NCBI RefSeq assembly: GCF_004116465.1
Contig: NZ_PDJV01000012.1
Span: 16,629 to 80,628, forward strand
DNA: 64,000 bases
From: Arcobacter sp. F2176
GTDB taxonomy: Bacteria; Campylobacterota; Campylobacteria; Campylobacterales; Arcobacteraceae
Direction of reading: 5' to 3'
The notes under the pieces were generated by a model that worked only from the letters and a program-made list of their open reading frames with translations, searched no databases and was not told where the DNA came from. A program made the position numbers and the translations under genes. Position 1 is the stretch's first letter. Each line of letters opens with the position of its first letter. Of this stretch, positions 22,450 through 30,039 are shown in pieces.

Positions 22450-23124
22450 ATGAATGAAAAGAATCTCAATTTTGCTGGTGAATGGAATCAAGCAGGAGGC
22501 ATGTCCCGACATATGGCCCAGGATAAACAGCCAACGGTTTTGAGCGATATCTATCAGGCAGAGATTAATATAGCCATTTGGCGACGTGAGAAGTCTACTA
22601 CTCTACAATATTCGGTAAAAGAATTTTTAGCATTGAATCCTACATTTCAAAAGGAAATGGTCTTAACGCCACAAGATGCACTTTCGCGTGTTAGCGAATC
22701 TTTTGATAACAATATGACCGAAGTTAGCGAAGATATTGCTGAGCTTGTAGATATGTTTTGTTATTTGTTTGAACTTAAACAAGCAGGCATGCGTTTGAAA
22801 GTTTTAGATCGAGCGATGTGCCCTAAGTTTCATGTGGACAAAGTGCCTTGCCGTCTTGTGACAACCTATCAAGGTATGGCCACAGAATGGCTGCCACATG
22901 AGCTGGTTGATCAAACAAAACTGGGTTGGAGTTGTAACGGCTTGCCTGACAGTGAATCTGGCCTTTACCAAAGTGAAAATGATATCCAACAACTAGATTG
23001 TGGCGATGTTGCATTGCTCAAAGGTACGCTTTGGGAGGGTAATGAAAATGCGGGCTTAGTCCACCGTTCACCAGGATTGATAGTCAATGAAAAGCGTTTG
23101 ATATTAACTTTAGATTTTAAGTAG
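22450..23124 (+). CDS. DUF1826 domain protein
   Basis: About 224 residues. It matches DUF1826: an N-terminal ADIYQAEINIAIWRRE-like segment, a central VDMFCYLFELKQAGMRLKVLDRAMCPKFHVDKVPCRLVTTYQG, and C-terminal LLKGTLWEGNENAGLVHRSP. The HVDKVPCR motif suggests a metal site. DUF1826 genes are known neighbours of COG0523 metallochaperones and Zur-controlled paralogs of zinc enzymes; biochemical function is not established. The start was chosen because AAAGGA at 22435-22440 is 9 nt before ATG 22450; ATG at 22426 and 22444 are alternatives. GC content and codons (CGC, CGT, GCC) differ sharply from the neighbours, indicating recent transfer, perhaps from a gammaproteobacterium. Confidence 0.82.
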   Translation: MNEKNLNFAGEWNQAGGMSRHMAQDKQPTVLSDIYQAEINIAIWRREKSTTLQYSVKEFLALNPTFQKEMVLTPQDALSRVSESFDNNMTEVSEDIAELVDMFCYLFELKQAGMRLKVLDRAMCPKFHVDKVPCRLVTTYQGMATEWLPHELVDQTKLGWSCNGLPDSESGLYQSENDIQQLDCGDVALLKGTLWEGNENAGLVHRSPGLIVNEKRLILTLDFK

Positions 23125-23193
23125 TTAAATGTTGTGGATTATCTTATGAAGCTAACAATCATATCGTATGCATTTGAGCAGTAATGTGAGGTA

Positions 23194-23224
23194 TTAAGTT
23201 CACAATCTCCTAGGTTTTGAACTT
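23194..23224. promoter_or_regulatory. Inverted repeat after the DUF1826 gene
   Basis: TAAGTTCA and TGAACTTA flank a 15-nt loop. It may end the cassette transcript, although no T-run follows. The rest of 23125-23363 shows nothing else recognisable. Confidence 0.35.
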
Positions 23225-23363
23225 ACTATTTATCTCATATATTTGAATGATTGCAAAGTAATGTCTATTTCCTAAAAGAATAAGTTGTTGAACTTTATAA
23301 TTTATACTAAGTTTGACTAAAAAGGCCACTTCTATGAGAATTAATGAGCTCTTAATTTTCTAC

Positions 23364-24248
23364 TCATACTTTTTTAATTGTACTAGGAGGATGTCCAAAA
23401 TATCTTTTAAATTCTCTACTAAATTGACTAACATTATCATATCCAACTGCATTTGATGCCTCAATTACTTTCATATTATTATAAGCTATTAATTGTTTTG
23501 CTTTTTCTAATCTTATTTTCTTTATATATTGAATAGGAGTATCATTCATTGCTTGTTTAAAAAGTTTATGAAAATTATTTACACTCATATCAGCTAATTT
23601 CGCCATTTCATCTAAATCAATTTTTTGTTCAATGTTTTCAAGAATATAATCAATAACTCTTGATATTCTAGATAGATTACTATCTTTTTGGCATAATTGT
23701 ATTAACATAGAACCACTATTGCTTTGTAAAATCCTATAGTAAAGTTCATCAAGTAAACCGTTAGCTAAAATATCTGATTCAATTTCATCCTCAAGTATTG
23801 CTAAGAATTTTCCATATATGTTTTGAATAACATCTGTTCTATTATTACAAGTGATAGAGAAACCTACTTCTTTATCTATTTTATCTGATGAATCAAATTG
23901 AGTAAACTTCTTAACTACTTTTTGTAATCTATTCATATCTAAAGTTATATATATTCCGACTAATGGTTCATCTCCCATTATATAAGTTTCACACTCTACA
24001 GGTTGAGGAGAGCTAATAACTAAATAATCTAAATAACCATGTTCAAATTTTACATTATTGATATAACCAATTTTTTTACCACTACCTACAAAACTAAAAC
24101 CCTTTTTGTATAAAAGAGGCATTAGCTCTTCATTAGATGAGACTTTAAATAGTTTTATTTCCTCTATATATGTATTAGCAAAACCATTTTTGTTTTCTAA
24201 TCCATATAATTTACATAAATTAGTTAATTGCATTGAATCATTTGTCAT
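23364..24248 (-). CDS. AraC-family transcriptional regulator
   Basis: 294 residues. The N-terminal half (to about 185) matches the AraC_N type-2 ligand domain (LVISSPQPVECETYIMGDEPLVGIYITLDMNRLQKVV). The C-terminal HTH_18 pair reads IEQKIDLDEMAKLADMSVNNFHKLFKQAMNDTPIQYIKKIRLEKAKQL and NAVGYDNVSQFSREFKRYFGHPP. It diverges from the SDR gene 102 bp away, so it probably controls that gene and itself. This AraC-SDR pairing is common in bacteria. The inducer is unknown. Confidence 0.9.
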   Translation of the reverse strand: MTNDSMQLTNLCKLYGLENKNGFANTYIEEIKLFKVSSNEELMPLLYKKGFSFVGSGKKIGYINNVKFEHGYLDYLVISSPQPVECETYIMGDEPLVGIYITLDMNRLQKVVKKFTQFDSSDKIDKEVGFSITCNNRTDVIQNIYGKFLAILEDEIESDILANGLLDELYYRILQSNSGSMLIQLCQKDSNLSRISRVIDYILENIEQKIDLDEMAKLADMSVNNFHKLFKQAMNDTPIQYIKKIRLEKAKQLIAYNNMKVIEASNAVGYDNVSQFSREFKRYFGHPPSTIKKV

Positions 24249-24350
24249 TTTTTCTCATTTGTGCTTTTATGCATGATATTTACGTTTTTATGTATTCACA
24301 TACTTAGATTGGTGTGTTATTATACATAAAATTTAAAAAGAAGGAATTAA

Positions 24351-24977
24351 ATGTCAATAGATAATCAAAAAACAGTGATTTTAATTGGTGCAAAAGGAAA
24401 TATGGGACAAGCTGCTTTAAGTGGTTTAGGGAAACACAAAGTTATTACAGCTAGTCGTTCAGGAGAAGTTTGTGATTACAAAGTTGATATTACAAGCGAA
24501 GAGTCTTTAAGAAAATTATATGAAGATGTTGGTCATTTTGATGCAGTAGTAAATACAGTAGGTTACTGTGAATATGCAGAATTTACAGAAATGACAGAAG
24601 AACAATGGAACAATACTATTCAAAGTAAGATGATAGGACAAATTAATATTGTAAGAGTAGGTCAAGAGTATATAGCAGATAATGGTTCATTTTCATTAAT
24701 TACAGGAATTTTAAATATAAAACCTATTCCATATGCTATTGCAGATGCAACTACAAGTGGTGCTATTGATACATTTGTAAAATGTGTAGCGTTTGAAATG
24801 CCTAGAGGTATTAGAATAAATTCTATTAACCCTACAGTATTAGAAGAAGCTTGGGATGTATATGGTGAAATGATGCCTGGTTTTCATCCTGTTCCAGGTT
24901 TTTTAGTGGGAAAAGCTTTTGAGCGTTCTGTAGATGGATTCATTACGGGTCAAGTTCTTGTTGTAGATGCTTACTAA
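24351..24977 (+). CDS. Short-chain dehydrogenase/reductase family protein
   Basis: 208 residues, single Rossmann domain. The dinucleotide site is GAKGNMGQAAL near residue 13 and NTVGYCEY follows near residue 70. The usual YxxxK catalytic pair is altered: PYAIADATTSGAID carries the tyrosine but Asp at the lysine position. A family of SDR proteins with this change exists and keeps the PRGIRINSINPTVL stretch, so it may bind NAD(P)H without classical reductase chemistry. It is transcribed divergently from the AraC regulator and has AAGAAGGAATTAA before the start. Confidence 0.82.
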   Translation: MSIDNQKTVILIGAKGNMGQAALSGLGKHKVITASRSGEVCDYKVDITSEESLRKLYEDVGHFDAVVNTVGYCEYAEFTEMTEEQWNNTIQSKMIGQINIVRVGQEYIADNGSFSLITGILNIKPIPYAIADATTSGAIDTFVKCVAFEMPRGIRINSINPTVLEEAWDVYGEMMPGFHPVPGFLVGKAFERSVDGFITGQVLVVDAY

Positions 24978-24984
24978 ATAAAAA

Positions 24985-25013
24985 ATGACTAGGCAGAAGA
25001 AATTCTACTTAGT
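24985..25013 (+). terminator. Hairpin after the SDR gene
   Basis: GACTAGGCAGAA / TTCTACTTAGTC stem with a 3-nt loop, one mismatch and one wobble, 8 bp after the stop. No strong T-run, so termination is likely but not certain. The remainder of the 235-bp spacer to the relaxase shows nothing recognisable. Confidence 0.45.
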
Positions 25014-25212
25014 CAACTTAATCTGTTAACAGAAAATAAGACATAAAACTCTAAATAATCTTTTCTTAAAACTCTAAATCTTGGAACAAAATTAGAAAAT
25101 CTTACATATTGGCTTTACAATCTTTATTTACAAATATAATTTGTTCCCAAAAATGTTCAAGAAGTAGAATTTATAGATTCTCTCAAACCCTTAGGACTTA
25201 TGGACTTAAAGA

Positions 25213-26694
25213 TCACTTTAATTTATTATGATTTATCTTTCCTTTCTTCTCTTCACTCCCAGTATATTTTGAAATCTTAGAAATTATCACATCTAAATCA
25301 TCTTCACATTTAAGGTACTTACTTATTTTTGTAAAAGCTTCATCCATTCTTTTGTATTCTTCTTGTATAATATCAAGGTTATGTAGTTTAAGTTTAAGGT
25401 CATTCACTTCTTCTCTTAGCTTTTTATTCATACCAAAGTATGCTTTTGATTGTTCAATCTTTACATTAAACTTTTTGCTTAAGATTTGTTCTTGTTGCAG
25501 TTGTTCTTGTAAACTTTTATTCTCTCCAATAAGCTTGTTATATCTTCTTTTTGTTACATAGTACGTATCTATATGTTCTTGTTGTTTTAAGTGTGTTCTA
25601 TTTTCTTCTATAAGTTTTTTATTTTCCAGTAGTAAATCTTGTGGGTGATTTAGTCCATTAATTGAATTTGTAAACTCATTGTACTTATGTAGGTGTTTAG
25701 CATAGAAGTTAAGGTACTGTTTTAATCTATCTTCATCTACTTTTGTAAAACCTAGTTTAGTAGTAATACATTCCTCTACTATTTTATCAGTATCATAGAT
25801 CTTAATTTGTTTTATGTCAATGATTGGCTTATCTTCTTTTATAATATTGATTGTAGTTTCAAGTTCTTCTTTTTCTTTTGTAAGTGATTCTAAAGTTAAA
25901 CTTTCACTTTTTAGTTCTACCCTTGCTTTTTTAATAGAAATATCAATGCTATCAAGTTCACTTTTTAATTGCTTTTTATCCTCTACAGTTTTCTTTATCT
26001 TCTTCTTTTGAGCTTGAAGTTTTTTGATATGGTCTTGTATGTCTTTTTTAAGTTGTTTAATCTCTTCTTCATGCATCTGCCTAACAGATAGATGTTTTGT
26101 AGTTGATTTTCTATCACCTCTTTCTAATCCAATATCTTTAAAAGTAGATGCGACAATATCTTGAAACTCTGATAGTCTTCCACTTTTTCTTAGGTTATAC
26201 CATACAGCTTCACCATTCTTTGTATGGTTATTAAAAGTAAAGTGCATATGAGGTGTTTTTTCATCATAGTGGATTACATAATGAGATAACTTAATACTAT
26301 CATCACCTAAGATATTATGTATCTTATCTTGGATTAGTGGTATTGAATCTGCAAAAGATTTTTCTAGTTGTTCTTTTGTTACTTTACCTTGTTCTAGCCA
26401 TTCATTTACAATAGGACTTAGAGTAATAACTCCAGTTAGATGATCTGATTGTTTACCCTTCTGTAAATTTCTATGATGTTTATTTTTATATAACTGATTG
26501 TATTCATCAAAACTTTTTTTAGCTTTTTGTTTTAATTGTTTTGGATCATACCCAAAATAGATATTATAAAATTTGTTGTGGTGCATATTATCTCTTAAGT
26601 AATTGGGTTTAGCAATTCTAAAATCATGATTTATGCTTTGGATAGTTCTACAAGTAGTTTGAAAACGAACTTGTACTTTCTTTCTTTGATTCAA
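25213..26694 (-). CDS. MobV-family relaxase (Mob/Pre type)
   Basis: 493 residues. The relaxase motif HYDEKTPHMHF (H142, D144, E145, H149, H151) is the metal-binding HxDExxPHxH of MobV/Mob_Pre proteins. The domain spans roughly residues 1-200 and is followed by a long coiled coil (about 215-300 and 350-480). It nicks oriT and leads the transferred strand. The nicking site is expected in the 338-bp spacer just upstream. This protein makes the element mobilizable by a helper conjugation system. The upstream nucleophile and first motif (RTIQSINHDFR region) are less certain. Confidence 0.9.
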   Translation of the reverse strand: MNQRKKVQVRFQTTCRTIQSINHDFRIAKPNYLRDNMHHNKFYNIYFGYDPKQLKQKAKKSFDEYNQLYKNKHHRNLQKGKQSDHLTGVITLSPIVNEWLEQGKVTKEQLEKSFADSIPLIQDKIHNILGDDSIKLSHYVIHYDEKTPHMHFTFNNHTKNGEAVWYNLRKSGRLSEFQDIVASTFKDIGLERGDRKSTTKHLSVRQMHEEEIKQLKKDIQDHIKKLQAQKKKIKKTVEDKKQLKSELDSIDISIKKARVELKSESLTLESLTKEKEELETTINIIKEDKPIIDIKQIKIYDTDKIVEECITTKLGFTKVDEDRLKQYLNFYAKHLHKYNEFTNSINGLNHPQDLLLENKKLIEENRTHLKQQEHIDTYYVTKRRYNKLIGENKSLQEQLQQEQILSKKFNVKIEQSKAYFGMNKKLREEVNDLKLKLHNLDIIQEEYKRMDEAFTKISKYLKCEDDLDVIISKISKYTGSEEKKGKINHNKLK

Positions 26695-27032
26695 AATACT
26701 TCTCCTTAGAATATAGAATAATGGGGATTTTTAAGGGTGGCGACCGTACCCCTTGAACTTACAACCTAACACAAAGTGGGAGGTTAGTAAGTTGTATTTA
26801 TGGTTTACCTAAATACATGATACATAGGCACACAGTGCATACGTACTTCTTATGCTTTATAGAGATAATTATCTAATTATCAAATACTAATATTTTCATT
26901 TATTGGTCATCTAGATAACTAACGCGTACGCGTAATTTAGCTTTAATGATTTACAAACTGTTGGGCTACTGACGCCCTACGGTTGTCTCTTATACTTCAT
27001 TCTTAATTTTTGCTATTTAAGATTCAATATTT
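26695..27032. other. Candidate oriT / replication origin region
   Basis: No gene. It contains an inverted repeat AACTTAC...GTAAGTT (about 26755-26795) around ACACAAAGTGGGAGG, a palindrome ACGCGTACGCGT (26921-26932), a GGGC/GCCC hairpin (about 26966-26983) and AAGGGTGGCGACCGTACCCC nearby. It is GC-richer than the flanks. Placement just upstream of mobV fits the oriT of this relaxase family. The nic site is not identified. Confidence 0.5.
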
Positions 27033-27584
27033 TTAAATCTTAATTTCTTTTTTTTCATAAGCAAGAGATTCTAATCTATCTTTTTCTTTGTCTTTATTTA
27101 TTTGTTTTAAAAGTAGTAGTTCATTTAATTTTTCATATTTTTCTTTTTCATTTACTTTACTTTTATTTAATTGTTCAACATTTGTTGAGCGACTGTTTAA
27201 CATTTGTTCATTTTTCTTGTTTCTTCTTACTTCTCCACTTCTAATTCCAGCAAGTCTTGCTTGTTCTCTTTTTTTATTCATTAAGTCCATTCTTCTATTT
27301 AAACTTGGACTAAAAAAGAAAATATCATCTTCAATGCTAAATAAGTTATAATTTTTTACAACAACTTCCATCTTCACAACTGTAGTATTATATTTACGAG
27401 CTAAACTTGTTAGTAATTTAAGTGGATACTTAAAATTCTCTTGTTCTCTAAGTGTTTCAACTAATACCCAAAAAATGCCATATCCTTCGAGCCCTAGTTC
27501 TTCTATTAAAAGCATACATTTGTAATCATCTTTTGCATTACTATCATGTGAAAAGTAATATGCATCCTTCTTTTTAATGTTCAT
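27033..27584 (-). CDS. Lin1244/Lin1753-domain protein, probable plasmid/phage replication protein
   Basis: 183 residues. The N-terminus YYFSHDSNAKDDYKCMLLIEELGLEGYGIFWVLVETLREQ is typical of the Lin1244/Lin1753 (DUF4373) winged-helix domain of phage and plasmid replication initiators. The C-terminal 80 residues are charged and low-complexity (EKEKYEKLNELLLLKQINKDKEKDR). It lies beside the mobilization region and the AlpA-type gene, which fits a role in element maintenance. A truncated initiator is possible because typical versions are longer. Confidence 0.7.
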   Translation of the reverse strand: MNIKKKDAYYFSHDSNAKDDYKCMLLIEELGLEGYGIFWVLVETLREQENFKYPLKLLTSLARKYNTTVVKMEVVVKNYNLFSIEDDIFFFSPSLNRRMDLMNKKREQARLAGIRSGEVRRNKKNEQMLNSRSTNVEQLNKSKVNEKEKYEKLNELLLLKQINKDKEKDRLESLAYEKKEIKI

Positions 27585-27666
27585 TAATTACCTTTTATTT
27601 TTAACTTTATATTTTTTATTTGCTAATCATCTAAATGAAATATAAGTAGCTTAAGCAACAAATTTT

Positions 27667-27867
27667 TTATGAAACTCTATTGTTTTGCATTTGTAAATCA
27701 ATCCATTCTCTAATTTCTCTTTGTGAATATAATTTTGTTTTAGTATTTGCTAACCTAAAACTTTGCGGAAAAGTTTTATCAGTTTTTATATCTTCATAAA
27801 ATTTTCTTGTTGATACATTTAGTAGATTACATACTTCTTTTATTTTAAGTAATTTATCATTTTCCAT
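27667..27867 (-). CDS. AlpA-family transcriptional regulator/excisionase
   Basis: 66 residues with a MerR-like winged helix (LLKIKEVCNLLNVSTRKFYEDIKTDKTFPQSFRLANTKTKLYSQREIREWIDLQ). AlpA-type proteins regulate integrase genes or serve as directionality factors in P4-type elements. It lies at the right end of the element facing inward and 195 bp from the arm-site repeats, so an excisionase role is likely. Confidence 0.82.
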   Translation of the reverse strand: MENDKLLKIKEVCNLLNVSTRKFYEDIKTDKTFPQSFRLANTKTKLYSQREIREWIDLQMQNNRVS

Positions 27868-28136
27868 TTGATTATTTTCCTTCCTTTTTTTATATGTTTT
27901 GAGAAGTTTAGTTTAATTTTTTTGGCTTGTCAAGCCCTTAAAATAGGCATTTTAAAGAAGTTTGTTTTTATTTAATATTAATTAATATATAATCTAGGGA
28001 AAGATAAATTTTGTAATTTTTTTTTTCATAAAAATTTATAAACAAGATTTTATTACGGTATTTTTTACGGTACTATGGAAGTTAATATTTTTATAACTTC
28101 CTATATTATAGTACTTTTACGATTGTACTTTAGTTC
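27868..28136. other. Right end spacer of the element
   Basis: No gene. It includes the arm-type repeats at 28053-28076, an inverted repeat GGCTT/AAGCC (about 27924-27936), and AT-rich DNA. It probably holds the promoter of the AlpA-type gene, on the minus strand. Confidence 0.5.
28053..28076. promoter_or_regulatory. Integrase arm-type sites at the right end
   Basis: Two ACGGTA cores: TTACGGTA (28053-28060) and TTTTTACGGTACTAT (28062-28076). The 15-mer is identical to 15479-15493 at the other end, in direct orientation. It would bind integrase or the AlpA-type factor. Confidence 0.5.
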
Positions 28137-28176
28137 CAAATCGTACCTGTAAAGTTACTTCCTAAAGATTAATAAA
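28137..28176 (+). repeat. attR: right direct repeat of the integrated element
   Basis: 39 of 40 bases equal to 15344-15383. It includes a duplicated copy of the last yciI codons and stop, not in a gene context here. Confidence 0.9.
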
Positions 28177-28200
28177 AAGAGGTTCATTTTGCCTCTTTTT
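28174..28200 (+). terminator. Intrinsic terminator, originally behind yciI
   Basis: 9-bp stem AAAAAGAGG / CCTCTTTTT followed by AT-rich sequence. It directly follows the repeated yciI end and was probably the native yciI terminator before integration. Confidence 0.75.
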
Positions 28201-28206
28201 ATTATT

Positions 28207-28228
28207 TTCCTAAAAATTTCCTAAAAAT
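28207..28228 (+). repeat. Tandem TTCCTAAAAAT repeat upstream of nikK
   Basis: Two exact adjacent 11-bp copies, 74 bp before the nikK start. A TATAAT at 28274-28279 is the likely -10. The repeats lie upstream of the -35 region and could be a regulator site. Confidence 0.35.
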
Positions 28229-28301
28229 ACATAAGTGTAGTTTTTATTTAGTGTGATTTAACGCATATGGATTTATAATCTTCAAAACTAAAAGGAAACA
28301 C

Positions 28302-29030
28302 ATGTTAAAAATTATTTCTACTCTTATTATGTTGCTTACACTATCACAAGCTCATTTCTTAACTTTTATGTCAAACAGTGATGTTGTTGATGATAAAAAA
28401 GATTCAACGCTTAATTTTGATATTTCATTTATACATCCTTTTGAGCAAAATGCAATGACAATGGAAAAGCCAAAATTATTTGTAAATAGTAATGATAATA
28501 AAATACCTGTAAGTGAAACTACTAAATTAGGCCACAAAGCATGGAGTGCAAAATATAAAATAAATATGCCAGGTGTATATAAATTTTTTGTTGAGCCACA
28601 AGCATATTTTGAACCAGCAGAAGGAAAGTATATTATTCATGTACCAAAACTAATTGTTGATGCTTATGGTTTAGAAGATGGTTGGGATGAACCTATTGGG
28701 TTAAAATATGAGATTGTACCAATGGTTAAACCTTTTGGATTATATGCAGGTAATTTATTTCAAGGAAAAGTTTTACACGATGGTAAACCAGCTAGTAATG
28801 TTGAAGTTGAAGTTGAACTATATAATGACTTTAATTTTAAAGCTCCAACTAGTAGTCATGTAACACAAGTTGTTAAAACTGATGCTAATGGTATTTTTTC
28901 TTTTGTTATGAATCACAAAGGATGGTGGGGATTTGCAGCTTTAATTGAAGAAGGGCAAATAAAAAATAAAGAAGATGGTAAAGAGTACCCTATAGAAAAT
29001 GGTGCTTTACTTTGGATTAAGGCTTACTAG
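28302..29030 (+). CDS. nikK: NikK: DUF4198 periplasmic component of a nickel ECF transporter
   Basis: 242 residues with a signal peptide (MLKIISTLIMLLTLSQAHFL, cleavage likely before AHF or HFL). The mature protein is a DUF4198 domain with repeated beta-sandwich character (GKYIIHVPKLIVDAYG; VEVEVELYNDFNFK). The gene order nikK-M-L-Q-O is the NikKMLQO system described for nickel uptake. The exported protein should assist the membrane substrate-binding subunit in capturing metal. AAAGGAAACAC precedes the ATG. The stop overlaps nikM by 1 nt. Confidence 0.85.
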   Translation: MLKIISTLIMLLTLSQAHFLTFMSNSDVVDDKKDSTLNFDISFIHPFEQNAMTMEKPKLFVNSNDNKIPVSETTKLGHKAWSAKYKINMPGVYKFFVEPQAYFEPAEGKYIIHVPKLIVDAYGLEDGWDEPIGLKYEIVPMVKPFGLYAGNLFQGKVLHDGKPASNVEVEVELYNDFNFKAPTSSHVTQVVKTDANGIFSFVMNHKGWWGFAALIEEGQIKNKEDGKEYPIENGALLWIKAY

Positions 29031-29626
29031 TGCATATAGCTGATGGTGTCTTAACTTTAGAATCAACTATAACTGTTAGCGCTATTAGTTTAGTTTGTTT
29101 ATATGTTTCTATAAAATCTATAAAAGATGAAAAGATAACTTTAGCAGCAGCTATGAGTGCTATGTTTTTTATAGCAACATTTATTCATGTCCCACTTGGT
29201 GTTACCCAAATACATTTAGTCCTTATTGGCGTGATTGGGATACTAATTGGGTGGATGAGTTTTATTAGTATTTTTATAGCTTTAGTACTTCAAGCTTTAC
29301 TTTTAGGTTATGGAGGTGTTGTATCACTAGGAGTAAATCTTTTTGTTATGGGAATGCCGGCAATCATTGTGTATTATTTATATAATATGGAAATTACTAA
29401 TAAATTAAATGAAAAAGTAAAGTTTTTTTTAGTGGGATTTTTAGGCACATTTTTTGCAACACTTTTTTTAGCAATTATCTTACTTTTCTCAAAACCAGAG
29501 TATGAGTATGCTTCATATACTATATTTATAGTTGATTCAGGTGCTATGGTAATTGAAGGAATAATAAGTATGTTTTTATTGCAGTTTATCAAAAAAACTT
29601 ATCCAAAAATTTTGAAGGCCAAATGA
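29030..29626 (+). CDS. nikM: NikM: substrate-binding membrane subunit of a nickel ECF transporter
   Basis: 198 residues, hydrophobic with six to seven helices, CbiM/NikM family. It starts MHIADGVLT: the extreme N-terminal Met-His is a metal ligand in this family, so the GTG at 29030 is the right start. Nickel is inferred over cobalt from the NikK/NikL neighbours. The end overlaps nikL (ATGA). Confidence 0.87.
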   Translation: MHIADGVLTLESTITVSAISLVCLYVSIKSIKDEKITLAAAMSAMFFIATFIHVPLGVTQIHLVLIGVIGILIGWMSFISIFIALVLQALLLGYGGVVSLGVNLFVMGMPAIIVYYLYNMEITNKLNEKVKFFLVGFLGTFFATLFLAIILLFSKPEYEYASYTIFIVDSGAMVIEGIISMFLLQFIKKTYPKILKAK

Positions 29627-30039
29627 TGAAATATATTTTTATAATTTTTATACTATTTTCTAGTGTATGGGCTCACAAATTAAATGTATTTTTAACAAAT
29701 GAAGATAGTAATGTACATGTTTTTGCTTATTTTGCAAGTGGAGCAGTTTGTCAAAACTGTAGATTAATCATAAAAAATAAAGACAAAATTGTATTTGAAG
29801 ATAAACTTGATAATAAGGGAAAATATACATACAATTCGAAGTTTAAAAATATAGATGTAATTGTTGATGCTGAAGGTGGACATATGGCCCAAGAGAAAAT
29901 AGAAGTTTCTAAGCCACATACCCAAAGTCTAACAAAACATATACAAGAAGAAGAGACACAAAAATATTATAAAATAGTTATCTCTTTACTTTTAATTGGT
30001 ATAATATTTTTCCTAATCAAAAAAGTAAAGAGAAAATGA
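29623..30039 (+). CDS. nikL: NikL: small membrane-anchored subunit of a nickel ECF transporter
   Basis: 138 residues. A signal peptide or N-terminal TM (about 2-17) ends in WAHKLNV, a soluble beta-rich domain with ASGAVCQNCRL follows, and a C-terminal TM (about 115-133) ends in a basic tail. This layout is that of NikL. His after the signal may bind metal. ATGA overlaps at both ends indicate a tightly coupled operon. Confidence 0.78.
   Translation: MMKYIFIIFILFSSVWAHKLNVFLTNEDSNVHVFAYFASGAVCQNCRLIIKNKDKIVFEDKLDNKGKYTYNSKFKNIDVIVDAEGGHMAQEKIEVSKPHTQSLTKHIQEEETQKYYKIVISLLLIGIIFFLIKKVKRK

Larger units (their letters stand above)
15344..28176. mobile_element. Integrative mobilizable element, about 12.8 kb, at the 3' end of the yciI gene
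   Basis: Bounded by 40-bp direct repeats. It holds a P4-type integrase at the left end, a MobV relaxase, a Lin1244/Lin1753-domain protein and an AlpA-type regulator at the right end. No type IV secretion genes are present, so it would depend on a helper for transfer. The cargo is a DUF726 hydrolase region, an XRE regulator, a pyrC / hisI-ribA / dksA / DUF1826 cassette and an AraC-SDR pair. The same 15-mer TTTTTACGGTACTAT lies just inside both ends, consistent with integrase arm sites. In an empty site yciI would run straight into the terminator at 28174-28200. Confidence 0.85.

Noticed and set aside
15384..28136. CRISPR array or known defence system on the element
   Set aside because: No repeat-spacer pattern, Cas, restriction or abortive-infection gene was found.
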